Counted from the stretch's first letter, positions 1 through 12,445 are shown. The stretch is 64,000 nt of DNA from Moniliophthora roreri (GCA_001466705.2 LATX02000223.1:1-64000); one strand, 5' to 3'. Notes: generated from the letters alone by a model not told the origin. Program-made: numbers and translations.

Positions 1-133
1 AAAGCTCATGCATTGTACTCTTATTACTGACTTCTCTAAGGTTGAGGATTTCATTCAGCTTCAATAAACCTTTACAAGATAATTTCTTAGACATAGTGAG
101 TAATGCTGCAACCTGCATCTCTGAGGAATTGAC

Positions 134-610
134 TGTTACATTACTTGCGCAGCAACAACAACTACTTCAACACCACTGCGACATTATGATGTGAAGCAAG
201 GTTCAAGTTCGAGTTATCGATTGCAATAGAAGTTCAGTAATTGGCTTTTTAGACACAAGTGGATTGACTAGGTCAAGCTGAGGAGCTTAGACCCAGTTCA
301 TATCTACTTAAATACATTTGTTGTATCTAGGTGTTTGTACAATATTGAATGTCCTGGAATACTATAGAATGCTGATAAATACAAATGGAACTGAAAAGAA
401 TTGAATAGAAAGATTATGAAGTCATTGTGATGTCATTAAATAGAAACAGATAGAAGGCAAGAGAAAAAGAGATTAGATATACCAAAAAAGGAAAAGGGAA
501 CTGGGATTGTGGATGAGTCCAGATGTAAATAGGAAGCATATACAGGTGGTAGTACAACGGAAAGGAAAAAAGGGAAAAGAAAAAGTGAATGTCTGTAGGA
601 GTTTGTAACA
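134..610 (-). repeat. Solo LTR of the Ty3/gypsy family, minus strand
   Basis: Read on the minus strand this 477-base unit begins TGTTACAAAC and ends AATGTAACA, the same ends as the LTRs of the gypsy element at 24-31.7 kb. It shares the ACATCTGGAC..TCCCAGT block and an AAGTAGATA segment with them. It is flanked on both sides by the 5-base direct repeat TTGAC (129-133 and 611-615), the target duplication expected of an integrase. No internal region is attached, so it is a recombination remnant. CpG is almost absent inside it. Confidence 0.85.
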
Positions 611-732
611 TTGACAGAATCAACATCATCAAAGCCAACTGCATTGGTTAAGAAGGCACACCCTACAGGGAGAGTAGCAAGCATGTGTTCCTTGCAGTTT
701 TCTCTCACCAGATGAGCAAGGAAATCACCCAC

Positions 733-888
733 TGGGTGCAATAATGCATAACTCCCCAGAATTTATACTAAACTTATGCTTGATTTATTCAAGTTTTTAA
801 GCCTTATTCATGGCTTATGCTTTGATTTTGAATAAATCTAGCATAAATCAAGCATAAGTCTGGGCAACTTATACTTTATTGCACCTGG
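733..888. mobile_element. Fold-back miniature element (MITE)
   Basis: The two ends are inverted copies: the left begins TGGGTGCAATAATGCATAA and the right, reverse-complemented, begins CAGGTGCAATAAAGTATAA. Both arms continue with CCCAGA and CTTATGCTTGATTTA, so the whole 156 bases can fold on itself. There is no coding capacity. The superfamily is not clear and no convincing target duplication was found. Confidence 0.6.
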
Positions 889-2637
889 TGACCAATCAAA
901 GTTTCCTGTACAGGATTAGATGAAATGGAATACTATGAACCCAAACAAGTGATATGAGAGAAGGCACAGACAGCTTATATATGCTAGGCAATGTATCTAG
1001 TGTTTCAGAGACATTTTCCAACATTAATTCTCACCTTTTTGAAACAAGCCATTCCTATAGATTATTAATTTCAAGCAGCATGCCCAAAGGTTTGGTGAAA
1101 CAAATGAGACAATCTGCTGACAATGTACCAAGCAAGATGCTTATAGCAGCAAAACTCTGTGTCTGTGCATTCTCAAAATGTGTCCCAACTTGATGACACC
1201 CACTTGGGGGAAAGGCATCTGGAGCAATAGCTGCAGCACAGCACCCACTAACAAGATGAAACACAAGTGCAGATTGGCATTCAGATACAGTATAGATAAT
1301 ACAGGAATGTTATGAGCATGCATAGATATACACAGGTACTGGAGATCACCAGAAAGAACATAATACAGTGACTGCTTATCAAGAAGATGAGAGTGAAGTG
1401 TGACAGAATCTGATGCAGTGAGCATGATTGGAGGGACATTAACGCTTGATGAAGATGAAGACACTCACAACAAAGTATGAGGTAACCCTTGTGGCATGGA
1501 ATCACCTGCCAAACACCATGTCAGCAGACACATGTGTTAGTAAATCAACTCACATACCCACTACTCAAGAGCCTGAATCAGTTGGCAGAGATGATATAAG
1601 TAGATGGGTTGGCATTGACACAAGTCCTCCTGATAAGTGGCAAGATAATCTTGCCCTAGAACAGTGTCAACACCAGGTGGGACACAGGCAGAGGATTCAA
1701 AATTGATTGATATAGGTTCAGACTGGGAAGAGTAGGTCATTGACACCAAAAGAGGCCCACAAGGTTTAACAGTGAAACTGGTCAAAAGGCAGGAATAACT
1801 AGATGCAGGGTCCAAAATGATGACAGCACCACACCCTGCAATAGTTGCATGACACTTCAGAAGCTCAGGTGCTATTGAGAGTATGGGCACTAAAAGATGT
1901 TTCAGCTCATTCTACAACATTGCAAAGAGAACATACCTGTTTCATTGACACTTGGTAGACATATAGTGGAGTAAGGTGGAAATGGAGCTACTAAAATAGT
2001 TGTCAGATGAATGGATGACAAGTTTCAAACATACAGTTAAAGACAGGTATATTCAAAGATGAAATCAGAGTTTTGGTGCTGCTCTCCTCTCCCAAATGAG
2101 CTGTTACATTATTGAACCAGTCCTTGGGAAGAACAATATCAGGTTGATACAGCAGTTGAGCTGAATAGCCTGTTAATGTGCCAAACAGCAGGGATTGCTG
2201 CAAACACAAGTGGGATACCCATGGACGTTGCAACAGAAATGTTGTATAAAGGCCAGAAACTGAATGAGTTAGATGAATTTCAACTCTGGCCATATATGAA
2301 TGAAGCTGACATTGTGAATGAAGGACAACCAAAGTCAAGAACACCTTGCAGAGCAATGCCATTAACAAGAAGTGACATGAAGATTGTTGAATTTGGGTGA
2401 GAGAAGAGGGTCTTTTTTAAACCAAAGCATAAGCTGTCCATGAAAATGAAGATTTTTCATGTCTAGCTCATTGCAAGGTCAAGGTCTGGGAGTTTCAGTG
2501 GGTGTAATGGGTAGAAGGCAAACAACATTAAGGAGAGTTTCAGCCACAGACTTCCAGCAAGTGTAACAGATAGAAGATGAGAGTTTTGGGTGAAGGAGAA
2601 AATCTAGCCAACACATGAGGGCACATGATGTATCATG
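889..2637. other. Unassigned CpG-poor relic sequence
   Basis: No gene can be supported here. Short open frames exist on both strands, mainly minus at 1141-1464, 1561-1890 and 2003-2368, but none shows a recognisable domain. The near absence of CG dinucleotides and the neighbouring elements suggest decayed transposon DNA. This is inference. Confidence 0.4.
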
Positions 2638-2996
2638 TAGAGCTGCCAACAGCTCAGCTCAGCTTGCTCCTAGCTTACTTGCAGAGCACTGATCTGGCTC
2701 TGGCTCTGGAGCCATTTGTAGGTGAGCAGCTCCACCCTGGTGGCTCTCTGCTTTTCAATGCAAAAAATTACCCACAATATTGCTGTATGCATCTAGAAAG
2801 CATTGTTCAGCCTTGAGGTAAAAAAGGAAATTAAATAGGATATTGTGGGGACAGTTACTACCAATTGCCAGTGTACTTGATCTGGGAGCCACTTACCTCT
2901 AACAGCTCTGCTAGCCATTATGGGCAAGCAGCTCCACACAGCTTGGCTCTGGAGCTGCTGGAGCTAGTGAGCAAGCTGAGGCCATTGGCACCCCTA
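2638..2996. mobile_element. hAT-like miniature element with decayed ends
   Basis: The left end TAGAGCTGCCAA and the reverse-complemented right end TAGGGGTGCCAA match, and both continue with CTCAGCTTGCTC and CTAGCT. The flanking 8-mers are GTATCATG and ATATCACA. They share five bases, and the three differences are transitions of the CpG-decay type. TAGRG ends plus an 8-base duplication fit the hAT superfamily. The interior is rich in GAGCTGCT and GGCTCTGG blocks and has no transposase. Confidence 0.5.
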
Positions 2997-5024
2997 ATAT
3001 CACATAAACCTCACCACTCTGCATATTAAGGGATTTTCATTCACTCTGCCATAAACTCTCTACTTAGCAGTAGCAGGAATACCACTCTTACCCTCCTCAA
3101 AAAGGTATTGACCAGCTGCTTACAGGAGACCAGGAAAACTCCACTAGTGCATTACATTATGCCACCTAGAGATAACAGAAAGAGAGGATGAAGAAAAAGC
3201 AATGAAAGACATCAATTAGAGCCTGTTCAGATAAGATGCCAAAATTTTTGATTCTCATGTTTTGCATATCAGAAACTGCTGGTACCTGTTCCCACCACTT
3301 ACATTCAGTTCCTGGCCATATTTTCAACATTCTCTTGTACTCAGGATTATCAGGATGATTATGAGAACATACATACATATGCTCTAGACTCTTTAAACCC
3401 TCAATATCCCAAATATTATCTCCTACAATCCAAACTGCATATAGAAGTGACCAAGACAATATTTACACCCTTTCAACCACATTCTATATGCTGTTCACAG
3501 CACCTCACATACAATAATAAGTTCCCCAGCATGTTATTAGAGCCTGGGAAGGGTGAGTGCTCATTAAAAGTAGTCAAAGACCCACCACTTACAATGTTGG
3601 TCTAAAGTCTGATGAGCACTTGATTGAGTGCTTGTGGCCTTGAGACCTTTTTCAACACATACTGAGTCTCTTCAGTCATTATAACATGAGTGGTTGGCTG
3701 TAAAAACTACCTATACTGCTATATTTCATTATTGTCAGCAACTTGTGTGACCACCTGCAAAAAGTATGTACCACTAGATTTTAAGTGTATTATAGCCTAG
3801 TTATAATATATTGAAATATTGTAACTGCCTTACAACTCCCTTATGACCACATTACAACTGCCTGGAGCAATTATTCAACATTCTAGCTACATTACAACCC
3901 ACATAGAGTCATTACAGCAAGTTAAAACCCCAGTACATGCACATTATAATACAATTTCAAATATAAGTAAAGTTCTTAGTGCAACAGCATATAAGAACCC
4001 ATGCAACATGACAATGTAACAAGGCTTTAGTATTAGGTATACCTATTTATGCTTATAATGAGACTAATTCTTAGTTAATAAATGATAACCTGGTGTGGGT
4101 AGAATAAAATGTTGACTGATGGTGGACAAAACTCATCAGAGAGCTGGTTTTGCAACACATGAGGCAACTACCTCAACTGCATGGCAGTCAAAGTGCCATG
4201 GCATTGGCAAATTCCTATGCCTAACCCTTTGCCCAAATCACCACTATCAACAAACAATATTGATGACAGCTCCCCCCATTTCCTCTCCCTCAAGCTCAAA
4301 ATTTACTAGTTCTGGTCTTAGCAAGGTCTACTACAATATACAATGTTAGTAATGGGCTCATTGAAGATATAAAGGTACATAAAATTGAAAATAGCTCCAA
4401 TACTATTGCCAGTTCTACTGGCTCACTGATGCAAATCTTACTCTTACAGAGGTTCTCTTGACCACAAATCTCAACTCTGTATCATTCTAGAAGTAGTTGG
4501 TAGGCTGTAGTAGGGGAAAACATGTCCTCAGGTACAAGGTGTGTGGCTGTAGCCTGTGTTTTTTCTTTTTAAAAAAACTCTTACTTTTTCTTTCAACAGG
4601 TTCCACTACAGCCAATGCCAATGCCAATGAATGCAAACAAGTGAGCACCAGCCACAAACAAATGCCTTCCACCTTGTCCCATTTCCTAGGCATACCAATG
4701 GCTCCCAAATACACCAACCATTCATTAGGCATATTTGAGACTGCAATTACACTGACATTGTTAAATGCCTGCCACCTCATCCCATTCCCTGGACACACCA
4801 ACACCAACAGCAATGCACCAGCAGCTTCCAAACATGCCAGACAGTTCAGGTGGCAACAGTATGCTGACAACTCTATTTCATAAGTCCACCACCTACTCTG
4901 CTCCCTTTGTTGACTGACCAAGGTTCTTGGTAGCTTGTATGATTGCTTGAACCTGTAAGAATAGTACTCACCACCTGTTGAGAGTATTTGTATAGTGTAT
5001 TGTAGTACTGTACCTTTACAAGCA
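2997..5024. other. Unassigned CpG-poor relic sequence
   Basis: No gene is recognised. A minus frame at 3166-3459 and overlapping frames at 4487-4921 are open, but no family could be named. Two diverged copies of a block beginning ATGCCTnCCACCT occur near 4662 and 4767. The composition resembles the transposon relics on both sides. Confidence 0.35.
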
Positions 5025-5045
5025 GTTCAGATGTCACAGGTCATG
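5025..5045 (+). repeat. Left copy of 21-base direct repeat flanking the KDZ relic
   Basis: This 21-mer (core CAGATGTCACAGGTCATGG) recurs exactly at 7117-7137. Further GTCACAGG or GTCACTGG motifs follow it to about 5240. Such clusters beside a transposase resemble the subterminal repeats known from KDZ/Zisupton elements. The outer ends of the element were not found. Confidence 0.55.
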
Positions 5046-5549
5046 GAGCATCTGTTTTGTATGAAAAGTCATGATGGTCACTGGTCATAATGAGGTTGGT
5101 TGAATCTGCAAAGTGAATTGCCAAGAAATCTGACCCAAAAATGGCCCAAAAAGGGCACTTTTGTACAAAATTTCTTGCAAAGTCACAGGCAGAGCAACAA
5201 ATAGTTGAAAATAAATTTTCATTTTTTTGGTCACAGGTCACCCCTTCATTTGAACTGCTCGTAAAGATACAGTATGGTTCAATATAAGTAATTTTGCATT
5301 TATATTTATATGCAATATATGTGTGAGTGATTCTGATAAGGATTTGGTACCTATTTGCTGTCCAGTAGGGTTGTAATATGGTTCTTGTCAATAGCATAGT
5401 AGCTTGATTGTTTACTGTCCTTCCTGTCCTGAGGTAGATGTAAATATCAAACTGGGATAGGAGAAGACTCTAAAGGAACTAAGGTATGTTGCTTGTGCCT
5501 GTATTCCTATTTTGCATACTAATTGAGGAGCTAGATATCTACATTAATT

Positions 5550-7015
5550 ATGATTCACCCTGGACAGCAACTACCAAGCCAATCACATTGCAAAGAAGCA
5601 GCAGGATTTGTCAGACAGAAGCATATGTTGGATAGCAGTTACTTTGAGCTAGCCTCTAAGTACAACTGGCTGTGTGGGTTTGATGAAATGGACAAGACTG
5701 AGGTCTGTATACTCTTGCTGCAATCCTTCATGGCCTGACTTCCCATCAGAAGAGTGTTTGTAGGCATCTCAATGCTATTAACAAGCAGAACCAGTCAAAA
5801 TTTAAGAACACTGACATCAGCAGAATCATCAACTGTCAGTGTGACCTCATCTTTGTTCTGGCATCAGAGAACTTGAATCAAGGGAAAAGGTATGTTTTCA
5901 CTCACTATTGTATTGAGACTGTGACTCAACATGGTGAATAATTAGGTTTGTTGCTGTTAATTGTGTGCTTGCCAGAGCTCTTTCCCTTCATCCTTACAAA
6001 CAAGGATCACATCTCAGTCTTCATCATCAGCTATGATAGCATGTGCTCCTTCTGCAAGAGATTACTCCAGCATTAGGCAGCAGCACACCCAGAATATGCA
6101 CATCTGATTCCATACATGTGATTCATCATTCCAGTATGTCATTGCTGCAATCATGTTGACTCCTGCAAGCCACTCTACCTCTACACCTATAAGAAAGGAG
6201 TGGGATGGTTCCCTGCTAAAATGGCCAAGATGTATTGGCCTGTCCTAAATGCAATCAGGGCTGCTTGTTGTCAGATGAATCTAGGTTCTCAAGAAGAACA
6301 TATCAACCTCTCACATGGAGATTGGAATTGGAGGAAGACAGTGGGTATGAGTAAGTGATCTAGGATGTTGATTTGATTTGACAGCTCAACAACTTTACAA
6401 GAATCTAGAGGAGCAGAAAGCAGTCTATATTGATAAATGTAACCATTTTGCTGCTTTTTGTTTACTGTTTGCTGACAAGGTTATTGAGTAGAATGGGATG
6501 GATCATTCACCAGCTGTGGTAGACAAGCAAACCATTGAGAGTGTCTACTCACATGGCAATGTAACAGGTACTTGAGTCATTACATCATCTGCTGTGGCTA
6601 ATACATCTACCTAGTAGCCCCAACATTGCAATTACTGTTTGCTGAGCTCCAGTGAACAGGCAAAACTCTACTGACACCAAGTGGAATGAAGAAAGTAGAT
6701 GCTGCAATAAGCTACCTTGAAGCTGGCCTGGACATTCATCTTGAACAGTAAGTGCTGGCTCATGCTCTCAGTTGACATGTACTGAAGAGAATTGCAGATG
6801 TCAAGTCTTGGCCTTGGCTCACAGACATGAAAGTCATGATTCAGAGGGTGCTGCAGATCTGTCCCACTAGCAAGTAAGGCTCAGTCAAGACATTGAAAAG
6901 TTCAGACAAAAGCAAGCTCAGTTCATACCTGCAAAGTTTGATGTTGGCCAGTTTGAAGACTCCTCACCTGAGCCTGAGGGCAAGGTCTTGTATCTGCTCT
7001 CAGACTTTTTCAGTG
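5550..7015 (+). pseudogene. KDZ (Kyakuja-Dileera-Zisupton) transposase relic
   Basis: A conceptual plus-strand translation, moving between frames, follows the order of KDZ transposases seen in many mushroom genomes. Near 5860 there is a segment ending NLNQGKRY. Near 6029 comes SYDSMCSFCKRL. Near 6140-6200 comes CHCCNHVDSCKPLYLYTYKK, followed by GVGWF. An NLGSQEEHINLSHGDWNWRK segment follows near 6280-6340, and a segment PAKFDVGQFED with a downstream LYLLS lies near 6938-7010. Stops and frame changes occur throughout, and the usual acidic residue after GVG is not seen, so it cannot encode an active enzyme. A matching C-terminal tail lies at 8851-9354. KDZ enzymes are thought to move DNA by cut-and-paste, but this copy is a fossil. 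The assignment rests on motif order, not on a search. Confidence 0.65.
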
Positions 7016-7116
7016 AAGAAAGATTGGCACAGTAATATGCATAACTTTTCACATGCAAATAGAGAATATTTTGCACTTTTATAGTTGAAAATGAAATACT
7101 GTAGTATTTCATTCAT

Positions 7117-7330
7117 TTCAGATGTCACAGGTCATGGGCCCCTGAAACCCCTTGAGCTAGTCACAGGTGTTCAAGGGTCTATCCAAACACTTGCAGCAAG
7201 TCACAGGTGCTAATGGACCCAAAATTGTCTGAATTTGGCAGTTCTGGGTGCCAATATTCAAAAAATTTTCAGCAGTCACAGACCACCAGCCCTCCATCCA
7301 AGAGGTCACTTCCAGATGATAAGGTCACAG
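7117..7330 (+). repeat. Right repeat cluster beside the KDZ relic
   Basis: The exact 21-base copy of the left repeat is at 7117-7137. After it GTCACAG occurs near 7151, 7198, 7273 and 7323, at irregular spacing of about 45-75 bases. The motifs have the same orientation as those at 5025-5240, so the pair is direct rather than inverted. Confidence 0.5.
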
Positions 7331-8850
7331 ATTACATAGCCATCCAAAATGAATAAAATGCTACAGTATACAAGGGAATTGAGGACTAGTGTGAGCCCTG
7401 AGCAGCTAGTTAAAGTGAGTAGTAGAGAAGGATACAGAATATTAGTAGAGTAATAGTTGATGGTAGGCCATACAGGGGTACCCAACCACTGCTAGTATGA
7501 AAATAAACAGTGAATCTGAACACAGAGGAGCATTCTAAAACCTATAGGGAATAACACCATATCATACCTCTCTATCGAAAGCATACCAAAGGGAATATTT
7601 TCACCTTTAACAATATTTTCAATATATGCCTGATTGGAAGGAGGAATAAAAGCCTTTGATGATACACAGATGAGAATATTATCAAGAAACAGATATGAAA
7701 CATAGAATGACAAATTATCAGCAGGGGATACTTGAGATACCAATATCGAATTAGAGGAGCGAAATAGATGATTGGCTACTGGAAAGGTGCCTGTATCATG
7801 GAAAAACAGAAGACAAAGCTGTATGACAAGAAACCAGCATGGCTGAGCTTACACATACACTCTAAACATAGAAATGGGGGCATATTACACATCCACAGAG
7901 CAGATGATAGTAGACAGAGAAGGAAGGAGCTGTGTGGAGTGGCATGGAAGTATAATATTTGCAAACAGAGTTGGAAGGAGAGCTGTTTGACAGAGAAAAT
8001 TTGCAAAGGATTAGCGTCAGAAGACTGTGCAATTGTCCTAGAGAAAGAATAAAAGAATTTATGACTATGAAACCTGACTACAATCAGACACTGTGACAGA
8101 GAAATTACCAAACACAGCTCAGTTTATATAATATTTAGCACCCAACTCAGTTTTATTTTATTTTGTGACAGATATATTAGATTATTTATGTTGTAGGGTA
8201 TATAAAAGGACGTGTTTTGTAGGTGCTCATCAACAACTATGGATTCCTGCAGGTCAGACTGGTTAACTTAGGTGCTGGGGGTGCTGAGTGGCCCCAGCTG
8301 ACAGTGGCTGATACACATTGGCAACTGACAGAGCAGAGGTGAGCACTGGGAACCACTCAGACAGAATAGAGTACACTATGGACAATAGAAGTTTTGCATC
8401 CTAGAGGTGATAGTGTATCTGAGAAGGAGACACCTGTGGGCTGGAACAGAGGAGATTGTAGTCCACATGGTTCACAAGAGGATCAAGTGGATGAGGAACC
8501 ACAATGTGATATGGAGAGGTTCAGTTACACTGGTAAGTCCTCTCTTTCTTTCTCTCAAAATGTACTCCTGTTAATGACACCACAGGCACTAAAATGATAA
8601 GAAGTAAACATGAGTACCTTATAATTAGAGTATAACCAGACCAACTCAGATCTTCAGAGCCTAAATGGAATCCTGATTCACAGAGAGGCAACACACAGGC
8701 TATTGAAGTTGAGGACACTGAGGTTCAAGTTAAAACTGATGGTTGGATTTGGAACTCAGAGCAGCTGCAACACATAACTGGCAATGAGATGAGAGACTGG
8801 GAGGAAACAAGTGGGTACAAAATCTTAGCTCTGAAATGTTACACTTATGT
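7331..8850. other. Unassigned CpG-poor sequence between KDZ fragments
   Basis: Nothing recognisable is encoded. A TATA-box-like string TATATAAAAGG lies at 8199-8209, and an open plus frame runs 8394-8597 and ends near a GTAAGT donor at 8532. These may be remains of an element gene whose tail is at 8851-9354, but no product can be named. Confidence 0.3.
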
Positions 8851-9354
8851 TCATTGTCAGGCAACAGGGTAGAGTGGTTCTGTGCAGAGGCAGAATTTGA
8901 ATGAGCATATGAAGAATTGGAGATTAAACATGTGGAATTCCCTTGCTGTATCCATTTTTTTGCATGCATGCATGACAAATGGAAAGAGTGTGCCCAGAAG
9001 CAGGTCCTCTTGGGACATGTTGCCTATGCCAAAGAGCACTCTGACATGTATGATATGCTTAGGCTTGATGTGGAGATGAAGTTCCAGCTTTGTGGGATGC
9101 CTATGCTTCATCTTTTACTGCCAGGAAAGACACTAGCTGATCAGGCATTCAAGTTTTAGAAACAGAAAGAACATTACTTTCACTTTGACCAGTTAGTCAG
9201 TTCTCATGATCAGCAGTGAAACAAGTGGAATGTCTAACAGTCTTTCTACAGGAAGAAGGGAAGACCCCTATTCTTTGATCCAACTATGCATGGATTAGTG
9301 TCTGAGTTTCAAGATGATCATGAAGAGGACTTAGGAGAAGAGGGGGAAGAGTAA
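8851..9354 (+). pseudogene. Probable C-terminal tail of a KDZ transposase
   Basis: The frame reads VEWFCAEAEFE, a stop, then AYEELEIKHVEF, later HVAYAKEHSDMYDMLR, LCGMP and an acidic end (EEDLGEEGEE) before a TAA at 9352-9354. A helical segment of this type, with a basic tryptophan start, a charged heptad pattern and AYA+EHA, is usual at the end of KDZ transposases. In-frame TGA codons at CpG-compatible positions show decay. It could belong to the relic at 5550-7015, separated by 1.8 kb of other sequence, or to a second copy. The tail is weakly diagnostic. Confidence 0.4.
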
Positions 9355-9449
9355 TATTTAACATTCTGTCATTTAATAGTTTGATCAATATAAACCTATG
9401 GTGTTTATGCCTCTCTGTTTAAATATTCTCACTTGCCATCTTATGTTTG

Positions 9450-9497
9450 CCAGTAGGGACATTCACAGTGAAGTAGCTACTGAGCTACTGAGGGCTA
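9450..9497 (+). repeat. Harbinger terminal inverted repeat, left
   Basis: The 48 bases beginning CCAGTAGGGACATTCAC and containing GAAGTAGCTACTGAGCTACT match the reverse complement of 12398-12445 with only three differences. Two of the three are CG against CA, the mark of CpG decay. Confidence 0.85.
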
Positions 9498-9590
9498 CTG
9501 CACCTTACTGCACCTTATATAAATTATCTAGTGCTGTCACACTGTGATTTCCAAATTAAGAACAATGATTTTTTCTTCCTGATGCTCATC

Positions 9591-10754
9591 ATGCCTTTGA
9601 CTACATATCAGCAGGAGATTATTGAAGCATACCAGCTCTTTATGCTCATCCATCTTGTAACTCCCTATCTATACTGGCTCCAAATCCCAGATCCAGAACT
9701 GGAATGGCAGCTATTACTTGTTGATTTACAAACCCTTCTCCACCTTCACACCACTCATGTCCTTTGTCCTGGGTCTCTCCATATGTTTTCAACTTTATTC
9801 TCAATATGATCTCTGATCATATCATTTTTACCAACAACTCAAACCAGTTGCAAGCTCCAATCAAGCTCCAGCTAGCTATCACTCTTTATCATCTTGGACA
9901 TTATGGGAACAGTGCTGATGTTTGGGGTGTTGCTCACATGTTTGGGTGCTCAGAGGGACTTGTGGCCAAAGCAACTGATTATTGCTTTGAGGCAATTGAT
10001 GCACTTTATGACTTGTTTGCCTGGCCACTTACAGAGGCAGAGAAGGAGATCAAGAAGCAGTGGATGAGAGATCAGCTAGGAATGGAGAGGAATCTGTGGT
10101 GTGAGGGTTATATGATGTATGATGGGACAATTGTTGTCCTGTACCGTCAGCCTAGCCATCAAGGGCAAGGTTNTCTAGATTGGAAATGCACCATCAAATC
10201 TATGAATTGTAGACTATGCACATGGCCACACTGGGGCTACCCATGACTCCTATGCATTTGAGTCAACATGTGCATACAAGTATCCTGGAGTTCTTTTCAA
10301 AGGAGATGAGTTTGCATGGGGTGATTCTGCATATGCAGTGTCACCCAGAATGATGCCTATTCACAAAAAGCCTGCTGCTGATCTCTATGAGAACCAGAAG
10401 TTTGATAAGGCTGTCTCCCATATCCGCGTGCGATCTGAGCATTGCATGGGAGCTCTCAAAGGGCAGTGGCAGTGTCTTCAGGGACTACAAGTCCATATTG
10501 GTGGTGATTGGGATCATGTAGCAGCATGTTGATGGATTACCATTTGCATTATCCTTCATAATCTTGTTATTGATGTTGAAGGTGGCACCTCAGGAGAAGT
10601 TTTCAAGGCAGTATATGATTGGGAGGAAGAGCAACAGGTCCGGCGAGAGCGAGATGCAGTAGATGAGTTTGATGATGATTCAACACCAACACAAACTCAT
10701 GCAGATGGTGAAAAGAAGTGGAAGAAGCTAGTTGAACTACTTATGAATTTCTGA
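9591..10754 (+). pseudogene. Harbinger (HARBI1-like, DDE_Tnp_4 type) transposase, broken
   Basis: A DDE-superfamily nuclease that would cut and join the transposon ends. Visible landmarks in order: a helical N-terminal part (YHLGHYGNSADVWGVAHMFG, about 9895-9955); the first catalytic Asp in MYDGTIVVLYRQP near 10117-10155; a segment reading DYAHGHTGATHDSYAFEST (from about 10213); the second Asp in WGDSAY near 10318-10335; and the Glu region IRVRSEHCMGALKG near 10422-10463, then ILHNLV. The first ATG in a fitting frame is at 9591. The frame changes near 9764 and again at the ambiguous base n at 10173. A TGA stands at 10530-10532 where the family usually has a residue before WI, and CGA to TGA is likely. 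It ends TGA 10752-10754. The family call is strong and the gene is not functional as read. Confidence 0.8.
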
Positions 10755-10795
10755 GCACAACAAAATACAGAACATGTATCCTAGCTACCTTAGAA

Positions 10796-12263
10796 TTATA
10801 GCTCATTTACAGCATGTGGAAGTGTACCATTCTCGCAGTCCCAAACTGGTGATTGTCCTCGTTGCACAAGAGGCTTCTTCTGAGGATGACATGTAGGTAA
10901 CTTGAGAAGATCATCATTCTCACTGTCTGAATCCTGAAGCTTTCACATATGCTTCTTCATCCGTGGAGTATCAATAAAGCCTTTCTCATACTCCCACCAC
11001 AATGCCCTCTGCTCTTCAAGTCATAACTGTCCATGCTGAAGCTTGAGCTGAGCAGCTTCATTCCGAAGTTGCTGAACAGCATGTTTGTGAGCAAACTCCA
11101 TTCCCTCTCTACACCAGAACATATAAGTATATTTTCTTAAAGATACTAATAATCCTCACCGTGCAATAGCAAGTAGCTCATCCTTTGGATCTGACTTTGA
11201 CTGAGGCTTTCGAATTGTGAATTGGTTTGCTTTCTGTGCCAAACCAGACACTGGACCACTGGAGGCAGCATGTGACACTGATTTTGGAACTGGTGTCTCA
11301 AGCAATGCATCATTATCCTTCTCGAGTGGCAGCTGGATAGAATCCTGCTGACTAGCAGTCTGACAAGTATTGGCCTCCATTCAAAGTATGAGTCTGAGAA
11401 GAGTAAAGTTGAATACATGACTTACATCTTCTTCAATTAGTGCAGGATCAATTACACCATTGAACTTGTGTGGTGTTGGAAATACAAAGGTGGATTGACC
11501 AGGCCCAGAAGCTTGTGCATATTGAGAATGTGAGGAGCCATCAGGTTGTGGGCTGTCTGATGATGGCCTAGAGACAGGACAGTTGACAACATGGGAGCGA
11601 CCATTGGGACCCACACCTGTTGTTGTGACTGGGGGTATGGTACCAATACAAGTAGCCCAGAGATTGTGGCAGCGTGGAAAGAATGGCCAGTCATTAGTAA
11701 TTTTATTCCAAAGGTTTTGGGCAAGCTCACAAGTGTCATGATCAGGCCCTGTGCTTGGGACAAACAATGGGACATCTTCCTTGAGCCCACCACCTGTCTC
11801 TTTGAGTCCTTCGGCCTTTTTCTGGTAAGTAGTTTGCAAGCTAATGGCGTTGTGTCAACCTTAGATAACCATGGCCAAAAAGGTGTACATACTTGGAAAT
11901 TTTGCTCCCAATCCTTGAAATCATGCTCTTGGAATCTGTTGCATACATTTCCAGAAACATCTCCTTGGCAATTTCACCATACACGCAATTCTTTGAAGCC
12001 CCATCCGTTTTCTGCAAGCATGGGAAAAGTTACCAAAAATGACAGTAGGCATAGATCAGAGAACACACCACCGGTTCCTTATTACCATCTTCGGTTCCAA
12101 TAATCTTTTTCCGAATGTATGGGCGCTCAATAATGGTGAGAAGTTGATGAATAAGTTCGTCGGTCCAATTGATAGGCGGGAGAGCAGGATGAGCCTTGCA
12201 GTTACTTGTTGGCTTCGTGTTGGCTGGTGTGTCACCATCATTCTTCTTCTTGCGACGACCCAT
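10796..12263 (-). pseudogene. Harbinger Myb/SANT-like DNA-binding partner, broken
   Basis: The start ATG is at 12261-12263 (MGRRKKKNDGD). Exon 1 carries the SANT-like start INWTDELIHQLLTIIERP. Short GT..AG introns fit near 12015-12065 (GTGTGT..TTGCAG), 11848-11894 (GTATGT..TTAG), 11400-11433 and 11110-11160. Later exons carry TTYQKKAEGLKETGGGLKED, PSTGPDHDT and TTGVGPNGR, a signature of fungal Myb/SANT proteins linked to Harbinger. A coiled-coil tail follows (HKHAVQQLRNEAAQLKLQHG..LEEQRALWWEYEKG). Two in-frame TGA codons in the tail, after HGQL and after MKKHM, stand where CGA (Arg) would fit. In intact elements the partner binds the ends and carries the transposase to the nucleus. The gene is convergent with the transposase and ends with TAA at 10796-10798. 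Confidence 0.72.
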
Positions 12264-12397
12264 AGGCTGAACGTGTGAGAGAGCCCAGAACTTGAAGGTG
12301 TCAATACAGCGTCATGGAAGAGACTCGCGTTACTCGTGTTACTATTCTGTGACTAGTATGTGACTCTAGTGTGACTACAGTACGGTACAATGTGCAT

Positions 12398-12445
12398 TAG
12401 CCTTCAGTAGCTCAGTAGCTACTTCACCGTGAACGTCCCTACTGG
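12398..12445 (-). repeat. Harbinger terminal inverted repeat, right
   Basis: This is the inverted partner of 9450-9497 with 45 of 48 bases matching. Outside it both ends continue with CATCTT and TCACTTGC-type blocks before the flanking TTA. Confidence 0.85.
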
